The notes under the pieces: generated by a model
Databases searched by the model: none
What the model saw: the letters and a program-made list of their open reading frames with translations, nothing else
Told to the model about the DNA's origin: nothing
Translations under genes and position numbers: made by a program
Part shown: in pieces, positions 25,505-32,597 of the stretch
Layout of the letters: the number at the start of each line of letters is the position of its first letter
Numbering within the stretch: position 1 is the first letter of the stretch
Source of the DNA: Bacteroidales bacterium
GTDB lineage: Bacteria; Bacteroidota; Bacteroidia; Bacteroidales; UBA932
Direction: 5' to 3'
Length of the DNA: 43,828 nucleotides
Assembly: GCA_017555445.1 (NCBI GenBank)
Contig: JAFZGK010000064.1
Location: forward strand, 1-43,828

Positions 25505-26556
25505 TATTTCCTGGCTGTCTTTTGGTTGTTTTCCAGATATTTGATGATCTTCTTTACAAGAGCAGGACCTTCATAAATGAATCCGGTGTAGATCTCTACG
25601 AGAGATGCTCCTGCGTCAAGCATTTCCTTGGCATCTTCAGGAGACATGATGCCGCCTACTCCAATAATTGGGAGTTTGCCTTCAGATTTAGTATGCACAT
25701 ATCTTACTAGATCGACATTCTTCTTATGAACTGGCGCACCTGACATGCCACCGTTGCCGATTTCTTCGATTCTTTCAGCTGAAATGCTTGTGAGACCATC
25801 TCTGCTGCGGGTTGTATTTCCTGCTACAATTCCATCAATTCCAGAGCGGAGCGAGTAATCGATGATCTCATCGAGCTGCTCTCGTGACAGGTCTGGAGAT
25901 ACCTTGAGCAAGATAGGACGATAATTATCATAATACATTCGGAGGCTAAGCAGCTTGTCTACAATTTCAGAAAGGAAGGATATGTCCTGCAATGCTGTGA
26001 GTCCCACGACATTAGGGCATGAAATGTTTACAACGAACATGTCCACGAAGTCATAAAGAAGCGCAAACGCTGTTTCATAGTCCTTGGCTGCATCCTCATT
26101 TATGCTTGTTGTATTCTTAGAAATATTTGCAGCGACTATAACATTTGGACGCTCCTTCTTAAGATGCTCTACAGCATTCTTTACACCTTTATTATTGATG
26201 CCGAAACGGTTGATGATGGCCTTGTCGCCGGGCACCCTGAAACATCTTGGCTTCGGATTTCCATCCTGAGGTTGTGGAGTGAGAGAACCGATCTCTACGA
26301 ATCCAAATCCAAAGTTCGCCATATCATTATAGAACTCACCATTCTTGTCAAGACCGCCAGCAAGGCCTACAGGGTTAGGAAACTGTATTCCAAAGACCTC
26401 TTTTGCGAGATTTGGTGATTCCTTTTTGTATAGTGCACGCATAATAGGGCGGGCGAACGGCACATACCTCATGAATGAAAGTGCCGAAAAGATCATGTTG
26501 TGTGCAGTTTCCGGATTGAAACTGAAGAGAATAGGCTTTAAAAGATGTTTATACAT
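25504..26556 (-). CDS. pyrD: Dihydroorotate dehydrogenase, class 2 (quinone)
   Basis: 350 aa from the ATG at 26556 (MYKHLLKPILFSFNPETAHNM). The hydrophobic, helical N-terminal extension is the membrane anchor of class 2 enzymes, which oxidise dihydroorotate to orotate and pass electrons to quinone (menaquinone here, inferred from menA). FMN-site motifs: NPVGLAGGLDKNGE, INRFGINNKG, GGIMSPEDAKEMLDAGASLVEIYTGF. The base position reads NISCPNV with Cys180, where the E. coli class 2 enzyme has Ser. A -7 box at 26580-26587 gives a leader of about 17 nt and excludes longer starts. Confidence 0.95.
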   Translation of the reverse strand: MYKHLLKPILFSFNPETAHNMIFSALSFMRYVPFARPIMRALYKKESPNLAKEVFGIQFPNPVGLAGGLDKNGEFYNDMANFGFGFVEIGSLTPQPQDGNPKPRCFRVPGDKAIINRFGINNKGVKNAVEHLKKERPNVIVAANISKNTTSINEDAAKDYETAFALLYDFVDMFVVNISCPNVVGLTALQDISFLSEIVDKLLSLRMYYDNYRPILLKVSPDLSREQLDEIIDYSLRSGIDGIVAGNTTRSRDGLTSISAERIEEIGNGGMSGAPVHKKNVDLVRYVHTKSEGKLPIIGVGGIMSPEDAKEMLDAGASLVEIYTGFIYEGPALVKKIIKYLENNQKTARK

Positions 26557-26579
26557 GTCGCTGTGAGTTTTGAATCTAA

Positions 26580-26587
26580 CAAAGATA
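26580..26587 (-). promoter_or_regulatory. -7 box of pyrD-cinA
   Basis: Minus strand TATCTTTG directly after the terminator of the regulator gene; leader about 17 nt. Confidence 0.55.
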
Positions 26588-26589
26588 AG

Positions 26590-26619
26590 AAAAAAGTACC
26601 GCTTATGCAGTACTTTTTT
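26590..26619 (-). terminator. Terminator of the XRE regulator gene
   Basis: A 10 bp stem AAAAAAGTAC / GTACTTTTTT with a short inner GC pair and TTAT loop, ending in a T-run on the minus strand. It is near-symmetric and sits between the regulator stop (26650) and the pyrD promoter. Confidence 0.8.
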
Positions 26620-26649
26620 GAGCATTATAGAATCAGTATGTATAAGTCG

Positions 26650-27114
26650 TTATAACTCCTGATATGAACCATCATCAAAGAGAACTATGATTTTAGATAC
26701 ATTTCTTTGTTTAACAGCATTTTGCGTAGTTTTACTTAAAGTTTTTAATAAACTTATTGGTACAATAGTCTCAGCAGGGGAGACTGTCTGACTTACCAAT
26801 GGTTCATCAGGTTTTTCTTCCTCGACTTCGTCAGCATATAAGTCATTGAACAGCAGTTCTTCATGATGTTCCTCCATATGCTGCTGCTGTGAGGCTTCTT
26901 CCTTGCCTTTATACATCTTTCCCTTGCCGAACATAAGCCATTCTATGTTCAGAGTGGGGTAGTTGGCAATAATAGCCTTGATGAATTCATAGCTCGGATT
27001 GTTTCTTCCTGACAGCACATGAGAAACGCTCGCCCTCACGACGTCGATCTTGTCTGCAAATTGCGACTGAGTGATGTTTTCAGCCGCTAGAAACTGCTTT
27101 AATCTGTTATTCAT
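26650..27114 (-). CDS. XRE/CI-type helix-turn-helix regulator
   Basis: 154 aa from the ATG at 27114 (MNNRLKQFLAAENIT). Residues 4-66 form a phage-repressor-like HTH: QSQFADKIDVVRASVSHVLSGRNNPSYEFIKAIIANYPTLNIEWLMFGKGKMY, with the recognition helix near 26-36. A Gln/Glu/His-rich linker (70-110) leads to a C-terminal stretch ending KIIVLFDDGSYQEL, perhaps for dimerisation. No protease or ligand domain is recognised. Its promoter overlaps a TTACA-N2-TGTAA-like palindrome and more copies lie near queA, so autoregulation is likely (inference). Confidence 0.85.
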   Translation of the reverse strand: MNNRLKQFLAAENITQSQFADKIDVVRASVSHVLSGRNNPSYEFIKAIIANYPTLNIEWLMFGKGKMYKGKEEASQQQHMEEHHEELLFNDLYADEVEEEKPDEPLVSQTVSPAETIVPISLLKTLSKTTQNAVKQRNVSKIIVLFDDGSYQEL

Positions 27115-27131
27115 TATTGTAATCAATTATG

Positions 27132-27190
27132 TTACAAATGTAGTATGAAAATCTGTAAAAAACAAGAAGTAAATCGTGTTACAGATGTTA
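27132..27190. promoter_or_regulatory. Operator sites at the XRE regulator promoter
   Basis: TTACA-AA-TGTAG (27132-27143) covers the -7 box; TTACA-GA-TGTTA (27179-27190) lies upstream of the -33 box. Both fit TTACA-N2-TGTAA, as do three sites at 27515-27552. A half site (ATCTGTAA, 27151-27158) lies between. Confidence 0.6.
27135..27166 (-). promoter_or_regulatory. Promoter of the XRE regulator gene
   Basis: Minus strand CTTG (27166-27163), 20 bp spacer, TACATTTG (27142-27135); leader about 13 nt. Confidence 0.7.
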
Positions 27191-27514
27191 TCAAGCTACC
27201 TGAAATACAGTTTTGACAATTATATGAAAAATATAGATAATAGTATAAATCTAGCTGATTATTAACATATTAAAGATTATTAAAATATATAAATATGTCT
27301 AAAAAGCAGCAAAATCTGATAAATTACCACTCGGTTACATACATATGATTAAGTTAAAATATAGATAAATGCATATAATATGCTGAATAATAATAGATAA
27401 TGGATATAATTTAACGTATATAATTAAATCTTATTTTACAAATATAACAGAAACAAAAATAATCAAGAAAAACTTAAATAAAGCTACGAATTTTACAAAA
27501 ATTAACTAATTTGC
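27191..27514. other. AT-rich non-coding stretch between regulator and queA
   Basis: Very AT-rich DNA with many A and T tracts. The only open frame seen is 17 codons (27295-27348, plus strand), with no homology signal. Half sites TTACA occur at 27436 and 27493. No RNA gene was recognised. Confidence 0.5.
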
Positions 27515-27552
27515 ATACAGATGTAAATTACATTTGTGAATTACATCTGTAA
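27515..27552. promoter_or_regulatory. Three tandem operators 13 bp apart upstream of queA
   Basis: ATACA-GA-TGTAA (27515-27526), TTACA-TT-TGTGA (27528-27539) and TTACA-TC-TGTAA (27541-27552) start exactly 13 bp apart. The middle copy contains TACATTTG, a -7 box (27529-27536). The outer two also make an 11 bp inverted repeat. Confidence 0.65.
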
Positions 27553-27585
27553 ACAAGCTGATTTTAATATGAAGTATAAATTGTT

Positions 27586-27593
27586 TAATTTTG
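27586..27593 (+). promoter_or_regulatory. Alternative -7 box close to queA
   Basis: TAATTTTG fits TAnnTTTG but leaves a leader of only about 7 nt. Either this or the box at 27529 drives queA; no clear -33 decides it. Confidence 0.35.
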
Positions 27594-27606
27594 CTGAAAA
27601 TTTAGA

Positions 27607-28818
27607 ATGATGATACCAGAAATAAGAATAGAAGATTTCAACTATAATCTCCCTGATGAGAGAATTGCAAAATATCCCCTCGCGGATAGAGACGGATCAA
27701 AATTACTAGTGTATAAGGATGGCAATGTCTCACATCAGATGTTCACGGACATTTCGGAGCTTCTTCCAGAAGACTCGATAATGGTCTTCAATGACACGAA
27801 AGTTGTTCCTGCCAGACTTCACTTCCAAAGAGAGACTGGCGCTCACATTGAGATCTTCTGTCTTGAGCCGGTTCTTCCTGAAGAATATGTATCGATGTTC
27901 GCAGTCACTGACAGATGCAGATGGAGATGTATTGTCGGAAATGTCAAGAGATGGAAGAATGATACCCTGTCATTGTACAATCCTGCCGATGATGCGGCGG
28001 TAAGTGAAATGGCACTTAAGGCTGATCTTATCGAGCGTGAAGGTGAAACTTCAATTGTAGAATTCACCTGGTCCGATGGTTCCCCATTCTCCAGGGTTCT
28101 TGAAGTAAGCGGCTCTATTCCTATCCCTCCATACCTCAATCGTGACACTGAAGCGGTCGATCTTGAACGCTATCAGACATTGTATGCGAGGTTCAGAGGC
28201 TCAGTCGCTGCACCTACTGCCGGTCTGCATTTTACTGAAAATGTGCTTGAATCAATCAGAAAACGCAATATCGAGACTCATACAGTGTGTCTTCATGTCG
28301 GCGCAGGAACATTTCTGCCGGTTAAAAGTTCCCTGGTGTCTGAGCATAACATGCATAGAGAGCCGTTTGTAGTCACCAGGTTTTTCATAGAGAAGCTTAT
28401 TGCTAAACAGGGTAAGCTTATAGCTGTGGGAACTACGTCAGTACGAACATTGGAGTCCCTTTATTATGCCGGTGTAAAATGTATCGAGAACGGAGTGCCG
28501 TCAGATGTCTGCCAGTGGGATCCGTATATAAAGGACTATCCTTACTCACTTGCAGAGTCTCTGGAGGCTATATTAAGGTATCTTGATCAGAACGGTCTTG
28601 ATGAACTTAAGCTTGGAACCAGAATCATAATAGTTCCTGGATATTCATTCAAGGTAGTAGATGTGCTTGTGACTAATTTTCACCAGCCTCAAAGCACTCT
28701 TCTTCTTCTGATTTCAGCCTTTGTTGACGGTGACTGGAAGAAGATTTACAACCATGCCCTTGACAACGGATTCCGTTTTCTCAGTTATGGTGACAGTTCT
28801 GTGCTTTTCCGTCGCTGA
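27607..28818 (+). CDS. queA: S-adenosylmethionine:tRNA ribosyltransferase-isomerase
   Basis: 403 aa. QueA transfers the ribose of SAM to 7-aminomethyl-7-deazaguanine in tRNA, giving epoxyqueuosine. Family landmarks: FNYNLPDERIAKYPLADRDGSKLLV, MVFNDTKVVPARL, GSIPIPPYLNR, YQTLYARFRGSVAAPTAGLHFT, HVGAGTFLPVKS, and VTNFHQPQSTLLLLISAFV near the end. It is longer than the E. coli protein (356 aa), as is usual in Bacteroidota. It is transcribed divergently from the XRE regulator with an operator array in the shared gap. Confidence 0.96.
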   Translation: MMIPEIRIEDFNYNLPDERIAKYPLADRDGSKLLVYKDGNVSHQMFTDISELLPEDSIMVFNDTKVVPARLHFQRETGAHIEIFCLEPVLPEEYVSMFAVTDRCRWRCIVGNVKRWKNDTLSLYNPADDAAVSEMALKADLIEREGETSIVEFTWSDGSPFSRVLEVSGSIPIPPYLNRDTEAVDLERYQTLYARFRGSVAAPTAGLHFTENVLESIRKRNIETHTVCLHVGAGTFLPVKSSLVSEHNMHREPFVVTRFFIEKLIAKQGKLIAVGTTSVRTLESLYYAGVKCIENGVPSDVCQWDPYIKDYPYSLAESLEAILRYLDQNGLDELKLGTRIIIVPGYSFKVVDVLVTNFHQPQSTLLLLISAFVDGDWKKIYNHALDNGFRFLSYGDSSVLFRR

Positions 28819-28844
28819 ACAGAGGGCTGATAGGCGATTTACTT

Positions 28845-28876
28845 TTTGGTTTATTGGCAATGTTTTGTTACATTTG
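28845..28876 (+). promoter_or_regulatory. Promoter of the second acyltransferase gene
   Basis: TTTG (28845-28848), 20 bp spacer, TACATTTG (28869-28876), leader about 17 nt to ATG 28900. It rules out the longer upstream start at 28846. Confidence 0.75.
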
Positions 28877-28899
28877 CAGAATATACAAAACTATTTTTT

Positions 28900-30072
28900 A
28901 TGTTAGATTTATCAGAATTCGAGAGCATCAGTCCGTACACGGATGAAGAAGCGGCAGAGGCGTTGACCAAGCTAGCAGATTTTCCTCTTCTGCCTAAGAT
29001 CTCTCAGCAGTTCTTTCCTGAAGAAGCACCTGAATTTCTTGCGAATGTCCTCAGAAGTGTCAAGACAATAGATCAGTTCCAGACTCTTGTGATGCAGAGG
29101 TTCGTGAGATGGGTTCTTGAGCATACAGCAAGTAATTTCACATATGAAGGAGTTGCCAATATCGATCCTCAGAAGAAGTTCCTTGCACTTTCCAATCATA
29201 GGGACATCATGCTTGACCCGGCAATCGTTCAGCTGATTCTCCATATTAACGAAATTCCATTCACAGAGATAGCAGTCGGCGACAATCTGATCACAAATGA
29301 GTATATCGAATACCTTATCCGTTCCAACAGAATGATCAAGGTAGTGCGCGGTATATCAGCGAGAGAACTATATCTCTCTTCTCAGATGCTATCAAAGTAT
29401 ATCCGTCTGAATATTACCAACAACAGAAGCTCTATCTGGCTTGCTCAGCGTCAGGGTCGTACCAAGAACGGATATGATATTACAGAACAGGGTCTTCTCA
29501 AGATGCTTGATATGAGTGGTTCCGGGGATTTTCAGAAGAATTTTGAAGAACTGAATATCATTCCGATGAGCATTTCATATGAGTATGAGCCTTGCGATAT
29601 TCTTAAGGCGCGTGAAGTAGTCATTTCCCGCAAGCATAAATATGTGAAGGCAGAGGGTGAGGATTTCAACAGTATTCTTACCGGTATCATGCAGCCTAAG
29701 GGAAATATCCATCTGACCATCGGAAAGCCGCTTACATCGGAAGAGATTGCTGAAGCTGCAAAGTGCGATAAGAATGACAGATACCAGCTCATCCGACATG
29801 CAGTTGATGTAAGGGTTATAGAAGGATACAAGCTCTGGAAGAACAACTACATCGCATATGACCTTGCCAACCATTCATACAAGTATTCACATCTTTATGA
29901 ACCGGCAGATCAGGAAAAGTTTGTAGCCTATATGCAGAAGCAGCTTGACACTGTCGAGCCAGAGATCAATAGAGAAGATCTCAGACGTATATTCCTTGAT
30001 ATTTATGCAAATCCGGTCTATACCAAAGAGCTTCTCAATAAGGAAAAGGAAACAGGAAGCATACTTCTGTAA
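28900..30072 (+). CDS. NHxxxxD-type glycerolipid acyltransferase
   Basis: 390 aa from the ATG at 28900 (MLDLSEFESISPYTDEEAAE). The acyltransferase motif is LSNHRDIMLDP (about residues 102-112); a charged segment NRSSIWLAQRQGRTKNG stands where the second substrate-binding motif is expected. No clear membrane helices are seen, unlike the other acyltransferase in this window (2881-4176). The N-terminal 80 residues are helical and of unknown role. It probably acylates a glycerol-phosphate lipid precursor; the substrate is not determinable. Single gene with its own promoter and strong terminator. Confidence 0.8.
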   Translation: MLDLSEFESISPYTDEEAAEALTKLADFPLLPKISQQFFPEEAPEFLANVLRSVKTIDQFQTLVMQRFVRWVLEHTASNFTYEGVANIDPQKKFLALSNHRDIMLDPAIVQLILHINEIPFTEIAVGDNLITNEYIEYLIRSNRMIKVVRGISARELYLSSQMLSKYIRLNITNNRSSIWLAQRQGRTKNGYDITEQGLLKMLDMSGSGDFQKNFEELNIIPMSISYEYEPCDILKAREVVISRKHKYVKAEGEDFNSILTGIMQPKGNIHLTIGKPLTSEEIAEAAKCDKNDRYQLIRHAVDVRVIEGYKLWKNNYIAYDLANHSYKYSHLYEPADQEKFVAYMQKQLDTVEPEINREDLRRIFLDIYANPVYTKELLNKEKETGSILL

Positions 30073-30073
30073 C

Positions 30074-30104
30074 AAAAAAATCCCGCATGATAGCGGGATT
30101 TTTT
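30074..30104. terminator. Bidirectional terminator after the acyltransferase gene
   Basis: A-run, TCCCGC-ATGATA-GCGGGA stem-loop, T-run. It is symmetric, so it can also end antiporter transcripts from the minus strand. Confidence 0.9.
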
Positions 30105-30147
30105 GTTGAATGTTATTTGTGTGCTTATTTTATTGAATATCTTATTA

Positions 30148-30186
30148 TAAAACAAAAGTGTTTTAATGTATAACATTTTTGTTTTT
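30148..30186. promoter_or_regulatory. Pair of AAACA-N4-TGTTT palindromes 21 bp apart
   Basis: TAAAACA-AAAG-TGTTTTA (30148-30165) and TATAACA-TTTT-TGTTTTT (30169-30186) start 21 bp apart, the same element and spacing as at 24180-24218. The pair lies between two convergent genes, where no promoter is expected. Confidence 0.55.
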
Positions 30187-30201
30187 ATAGCGTATCTCCT
30201 T

Positions 30202-31155
30202 TTAAAGGTTGACAATCAGATACCACATATAAGCCGCTTCGCAAAGCAGGAATATTGCACCTTCTACTCTGTCAAGAGTCTTCTTCCTGAACATGTATGC
30301 GCTAAGCATGATAAATATTCCGGCAATGAGAATTGTGCCTAGATCGACAACGGTCATTCCGGAAAATGAGAGCGGATGTATCACTGCTGCACCACCAAGA
30401 ATCAGGAGAATGTTGGAAATGTTTGATCCGAGTACATTTCCCAATGCAAGCTGACCTCTTCCTTTTGCAGCAGCTACTACGCATGTCGCAAGCTCCGGCA
30501 TCGAGGTACCTGCAGCCATGACAGTGATCGCAATGAATTTGTCCGATACTCCGAACATCTTTGCAAGTTCTGTTGCCGAGTTGACAAAGAGCCTGCCACC
30601 TATGATCAGTCCTGCAAGGCCGACTATTATCATCAATATCGATATCGATGTTCTTCTTTCTGCTGTGTCTTCCTTAGTTTCATCTGCGACATCACCTTTG
30701 AATGAACTCCAAAGATACCATGCGAATAGCGCAAGAAGGATTATTCCGTCCACCCTGCTGAGCTGATCTTTGCCAAAACCGAATATTGTAAAGTTCATTC
30801 CAAGAATGATAAGAAGAATCGTAACTCCTATATTAATAGGAATGTCCTTCTTAAGATTGGATTTTGTAATTGCCAGAGGTGCTACCAGTGCTGTCACTCC
30901 AAGAATCATCAATATATTGAATATGTTTGATCCTACGACGTTTCCAATAGCCATTTCAGCTTTTCCCTGAAATGACGAGAGGAAGCTTACCACCATTTCT
31001 GGCGTAGATGTGCCTATACCTACAATAGTAAGGCCGATTACAAATTCGCTGATACCGAATTTTCGTGCAACGCTGGATGAGCCTTCGACAAGGTAATTGG
31101 CTCCTAAGAGTATCAATAGAAGGCCTCCAATCAGAATAAGTATCTGAATTATCAT
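30202..31155 (-). CDS. Calcium/sodium antiporter (CaCA family, YrbG-like)
   Basis: 317 aa inner membrane exchanger with ten or eleven helices in two inverted repeats. Each repeat has the alpha motif: GTSTPEMVVSFLSS with GNVVGSNIFNILMILG in the first, and GTSMPELATCVVAAAKG with GNVLGSNISNILLILGG in the second; the acidic residues bind the cation. Length matches YrbG. The hydrophilic loop in the middle (DVADETKEDTAERR) separates the repeats. It is divergent from the NfeD gene. A TACCTTTA box at 31183-31190 (minus strand) may be its -7. Confidence 0.94.
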   Translation of the reverse strand: MIIQILILIGGLLLILLGANYLVEGSSSVARKFGISEFVIGLTIVGIGTSTPEMVVSFLSSFQGKAEMAIGNVVGSNIFNILMILGVTALVAPLAITKSNLKKDIPINIGVTILLIILGMNFTIFGFGKDQLSRVDGIILLALFAWYLWSSFKGDVADETKEDTAERRTSISILMIIVGLAGLIIGGRLFVNSATELAKMFGVSDKFIAITVMAAGTSMPELATCVVAAAKGRGQLALGNVLGSNISNILLILGGAAVIHPLSFSGMTVVDLGTILIAGIFIMLSAYMFRKKTLDRVEGAIFLLCEAAYMWYLIVNL

Positions 31156-31211
31156 TATTATTTTGATTGATTTTAAGGGTCGTAAAGGTATTAAAAAATT
31201 CCCAAATTCAC

Positions 31212-31219
31212 TATATTTG
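31212..31219 (+). promoter_or_regulatory. -7 box of the NfeD gene
   Basis: TATATTTG. A start at ATG 31243 leaves a leader of about 17 nt, like pyrD and the acyltransferase; the ATG at 31234 leaves 8 nt. Confidence 0.5.
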
Positions 31220-31242
31220 TGTAGTTTGCTTAAATGATTGAT

Positions 31243-32568
31243 ATGAAAAGATTTTCAGTTCTGGTCATGCTGCTGATGATGTCAATATCCGCATTAGGCA
31301 GTGATTCATTGTCAGTGTTTTACAGAATAAGGTTGGATGGTGATATTGACGTTGCGGCACAGAGGCTTGTTGTACTTGGTCTTGAGAAGGCTGCAGAAGC
31401 TGATGCCGATTATGTGATGTTGGATCTTAACACATATGGAGGTGCCGTCAACGCCGCTGACAGCATCAGGACGGCCATACTCCGTTATGAAAAACCTGTG
31501 ATAGTATATGTGAATATGCAGGCAGCGTCAGCGGGTGCTCTGATAAGCATTGCATGCGACTCTATATATATGAGGACAGGCAGCTCCATTGGTGCTGCCA
31601 CTGTAGTAGATCAGACTGGAGGTGTCATGCCTGACAAATATCAGTCATTCATGAGAGGAATGATGAGAGCTACAGCTCAGGCTACCGGAAGAGATCCTCA
31701 GATCGCAGAATCGATGGTCGATACGGCTGGAGTTCTCAGCCTGACACCTGATGAAGCGGTCAGAGTAGGTTATTGTGAGGGTATTTATGACACGGAGATT
31801 GAAGTTGCACGTGTTGTTGCAGGTGACGGAAACTTCACAATCAGAAGCATGGAAGATGATCTGACATGGCTGGACAAGCTTATTCAGTTTCTCCTGAATC
31901 CTCTGCTCAGATCGATATTCATGATGATGATCGTGGGTGGAATATTCGTCGAGATCAGGACTCCTGGTATCGGCCTTCCATTAGTAACTGCAGTTTTCGG
32001 TGCTCTTCTTTATTTTGCGCCTGCATATATCGGACATCTTGTCTCATCATGGGAAATACTGCTTTTTGTCGTCGGTCTGATACTTATAGCAGTCGAGATA
32101 TTTGTCCTGCCCGGATTCGGTGTATGTGGCATCACAGGTATCATTGCGGTGGTGGTTTCACTTGTCTTCGCTATGGTCGACAACGCTGAGCTCTTTCATT
32201 GGGATGGAAGCCTGAATCTTCAGCCTGTCATCATGCCACTTGGTATTGTGATCCTATCTGCATCGGCGGCTGTTTTCGGATCCGTATGGATTGTCAAGAA
32301 ACTATATGCAACCCGTTCCTTCGATCATATAGCCCTTCGTCAGTCATTGAGTTCGGAGGAAGGATTCACAGGAGTTGAAACTGGACTTGAAGATCTTGTC
32401 GGCCAGCAGGTTGTGGTGTTCAGTGATATGAGACCTTCCGGCAAGATAAAGGGCGAGGACGGACGAATATATGAAGCAGTCCTCAAGTTCGGAGGATTTG
32501 CCACAAAGGGCACAGAACTTAAAGTAGTTTCAGCAGAGCAGGGCCGTCTATATTGTGAAGTTCTATAA
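31243..32568 (+). CDS. NfeD-type membrane serine protease (ClpP/SppA-like domain)
   Basis: 441 aa. A signal peptide (MKRFSVLVMLLMMSISALG) is followed by a ClpP-fold protease domain with the nucleophile Ser in MQAASAGALISIACD (about Ser96) and a probable Lys in GVMPDKYQSF. Four or five helices (about 205-345, including GIFVEIRTPGIGLPLVTAVFGALL) and a C-terminal OB-like NfeD domain follow (GQQVVVFSDMRPSGKIKGEDGRIYEAV). This is the long NfeD1b form, which in other bacteria cleaves stomatin-like proteins. No stomatin/SPFH gene lies beside it here. An ATG at 31234 would add three residues. Confidence 0.9.
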   Translation: MKRFSVLVMLLMMSISALGSDSLSVFYRIRLDGDIDVAAQRLVVLGLEKAAEADADYVMLDLNTYGGAVNAADSIRTAILRYEKPVIVYVNMQAASAGALISIACDSIYMRTGSSIGAATVVDQTGGVMPDKYQSFMRGMMRATAQATGRDPQIAESMVDTAGVLSLTPDEAVRVGYCEGIYDTEIEVARVVAGDGNFTIRSMEDDLTWLDKLIQFLLNPLLRSIFMMMIVGGIFVEIRTPGIGLPLVTAVFGALLYFAPAYIGHLVSSWEILLFVVGLILIAVEIFVLPGFGVCGITGIIAVVVSLVFAMVDNAELFHWDGSLNLQPVIMPLGIVILSASAAVFGSVWIVKKLYATRSFDHIALRQSLSSEEGFTGVETGLEDLVGQQVVVFSDMRPSGKIKGEDGRIYEAVLKFGGFATKGTELKVVSAEQGRLYCEVL

Positions 32569-32570
32569 TA

Positions 32571-32592
32571 AAAGCCTCCTTAAGGAGGCTTT
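32571..32592. terminator. Bidirectional terminator between NfeD and rlmD
   Basis: AAAGCCTCC-TTAA-GGAGGCTTT perfect stem between convergent genes. Confidence 0.85.
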
Positions 32593-32597
32593 ATCAT

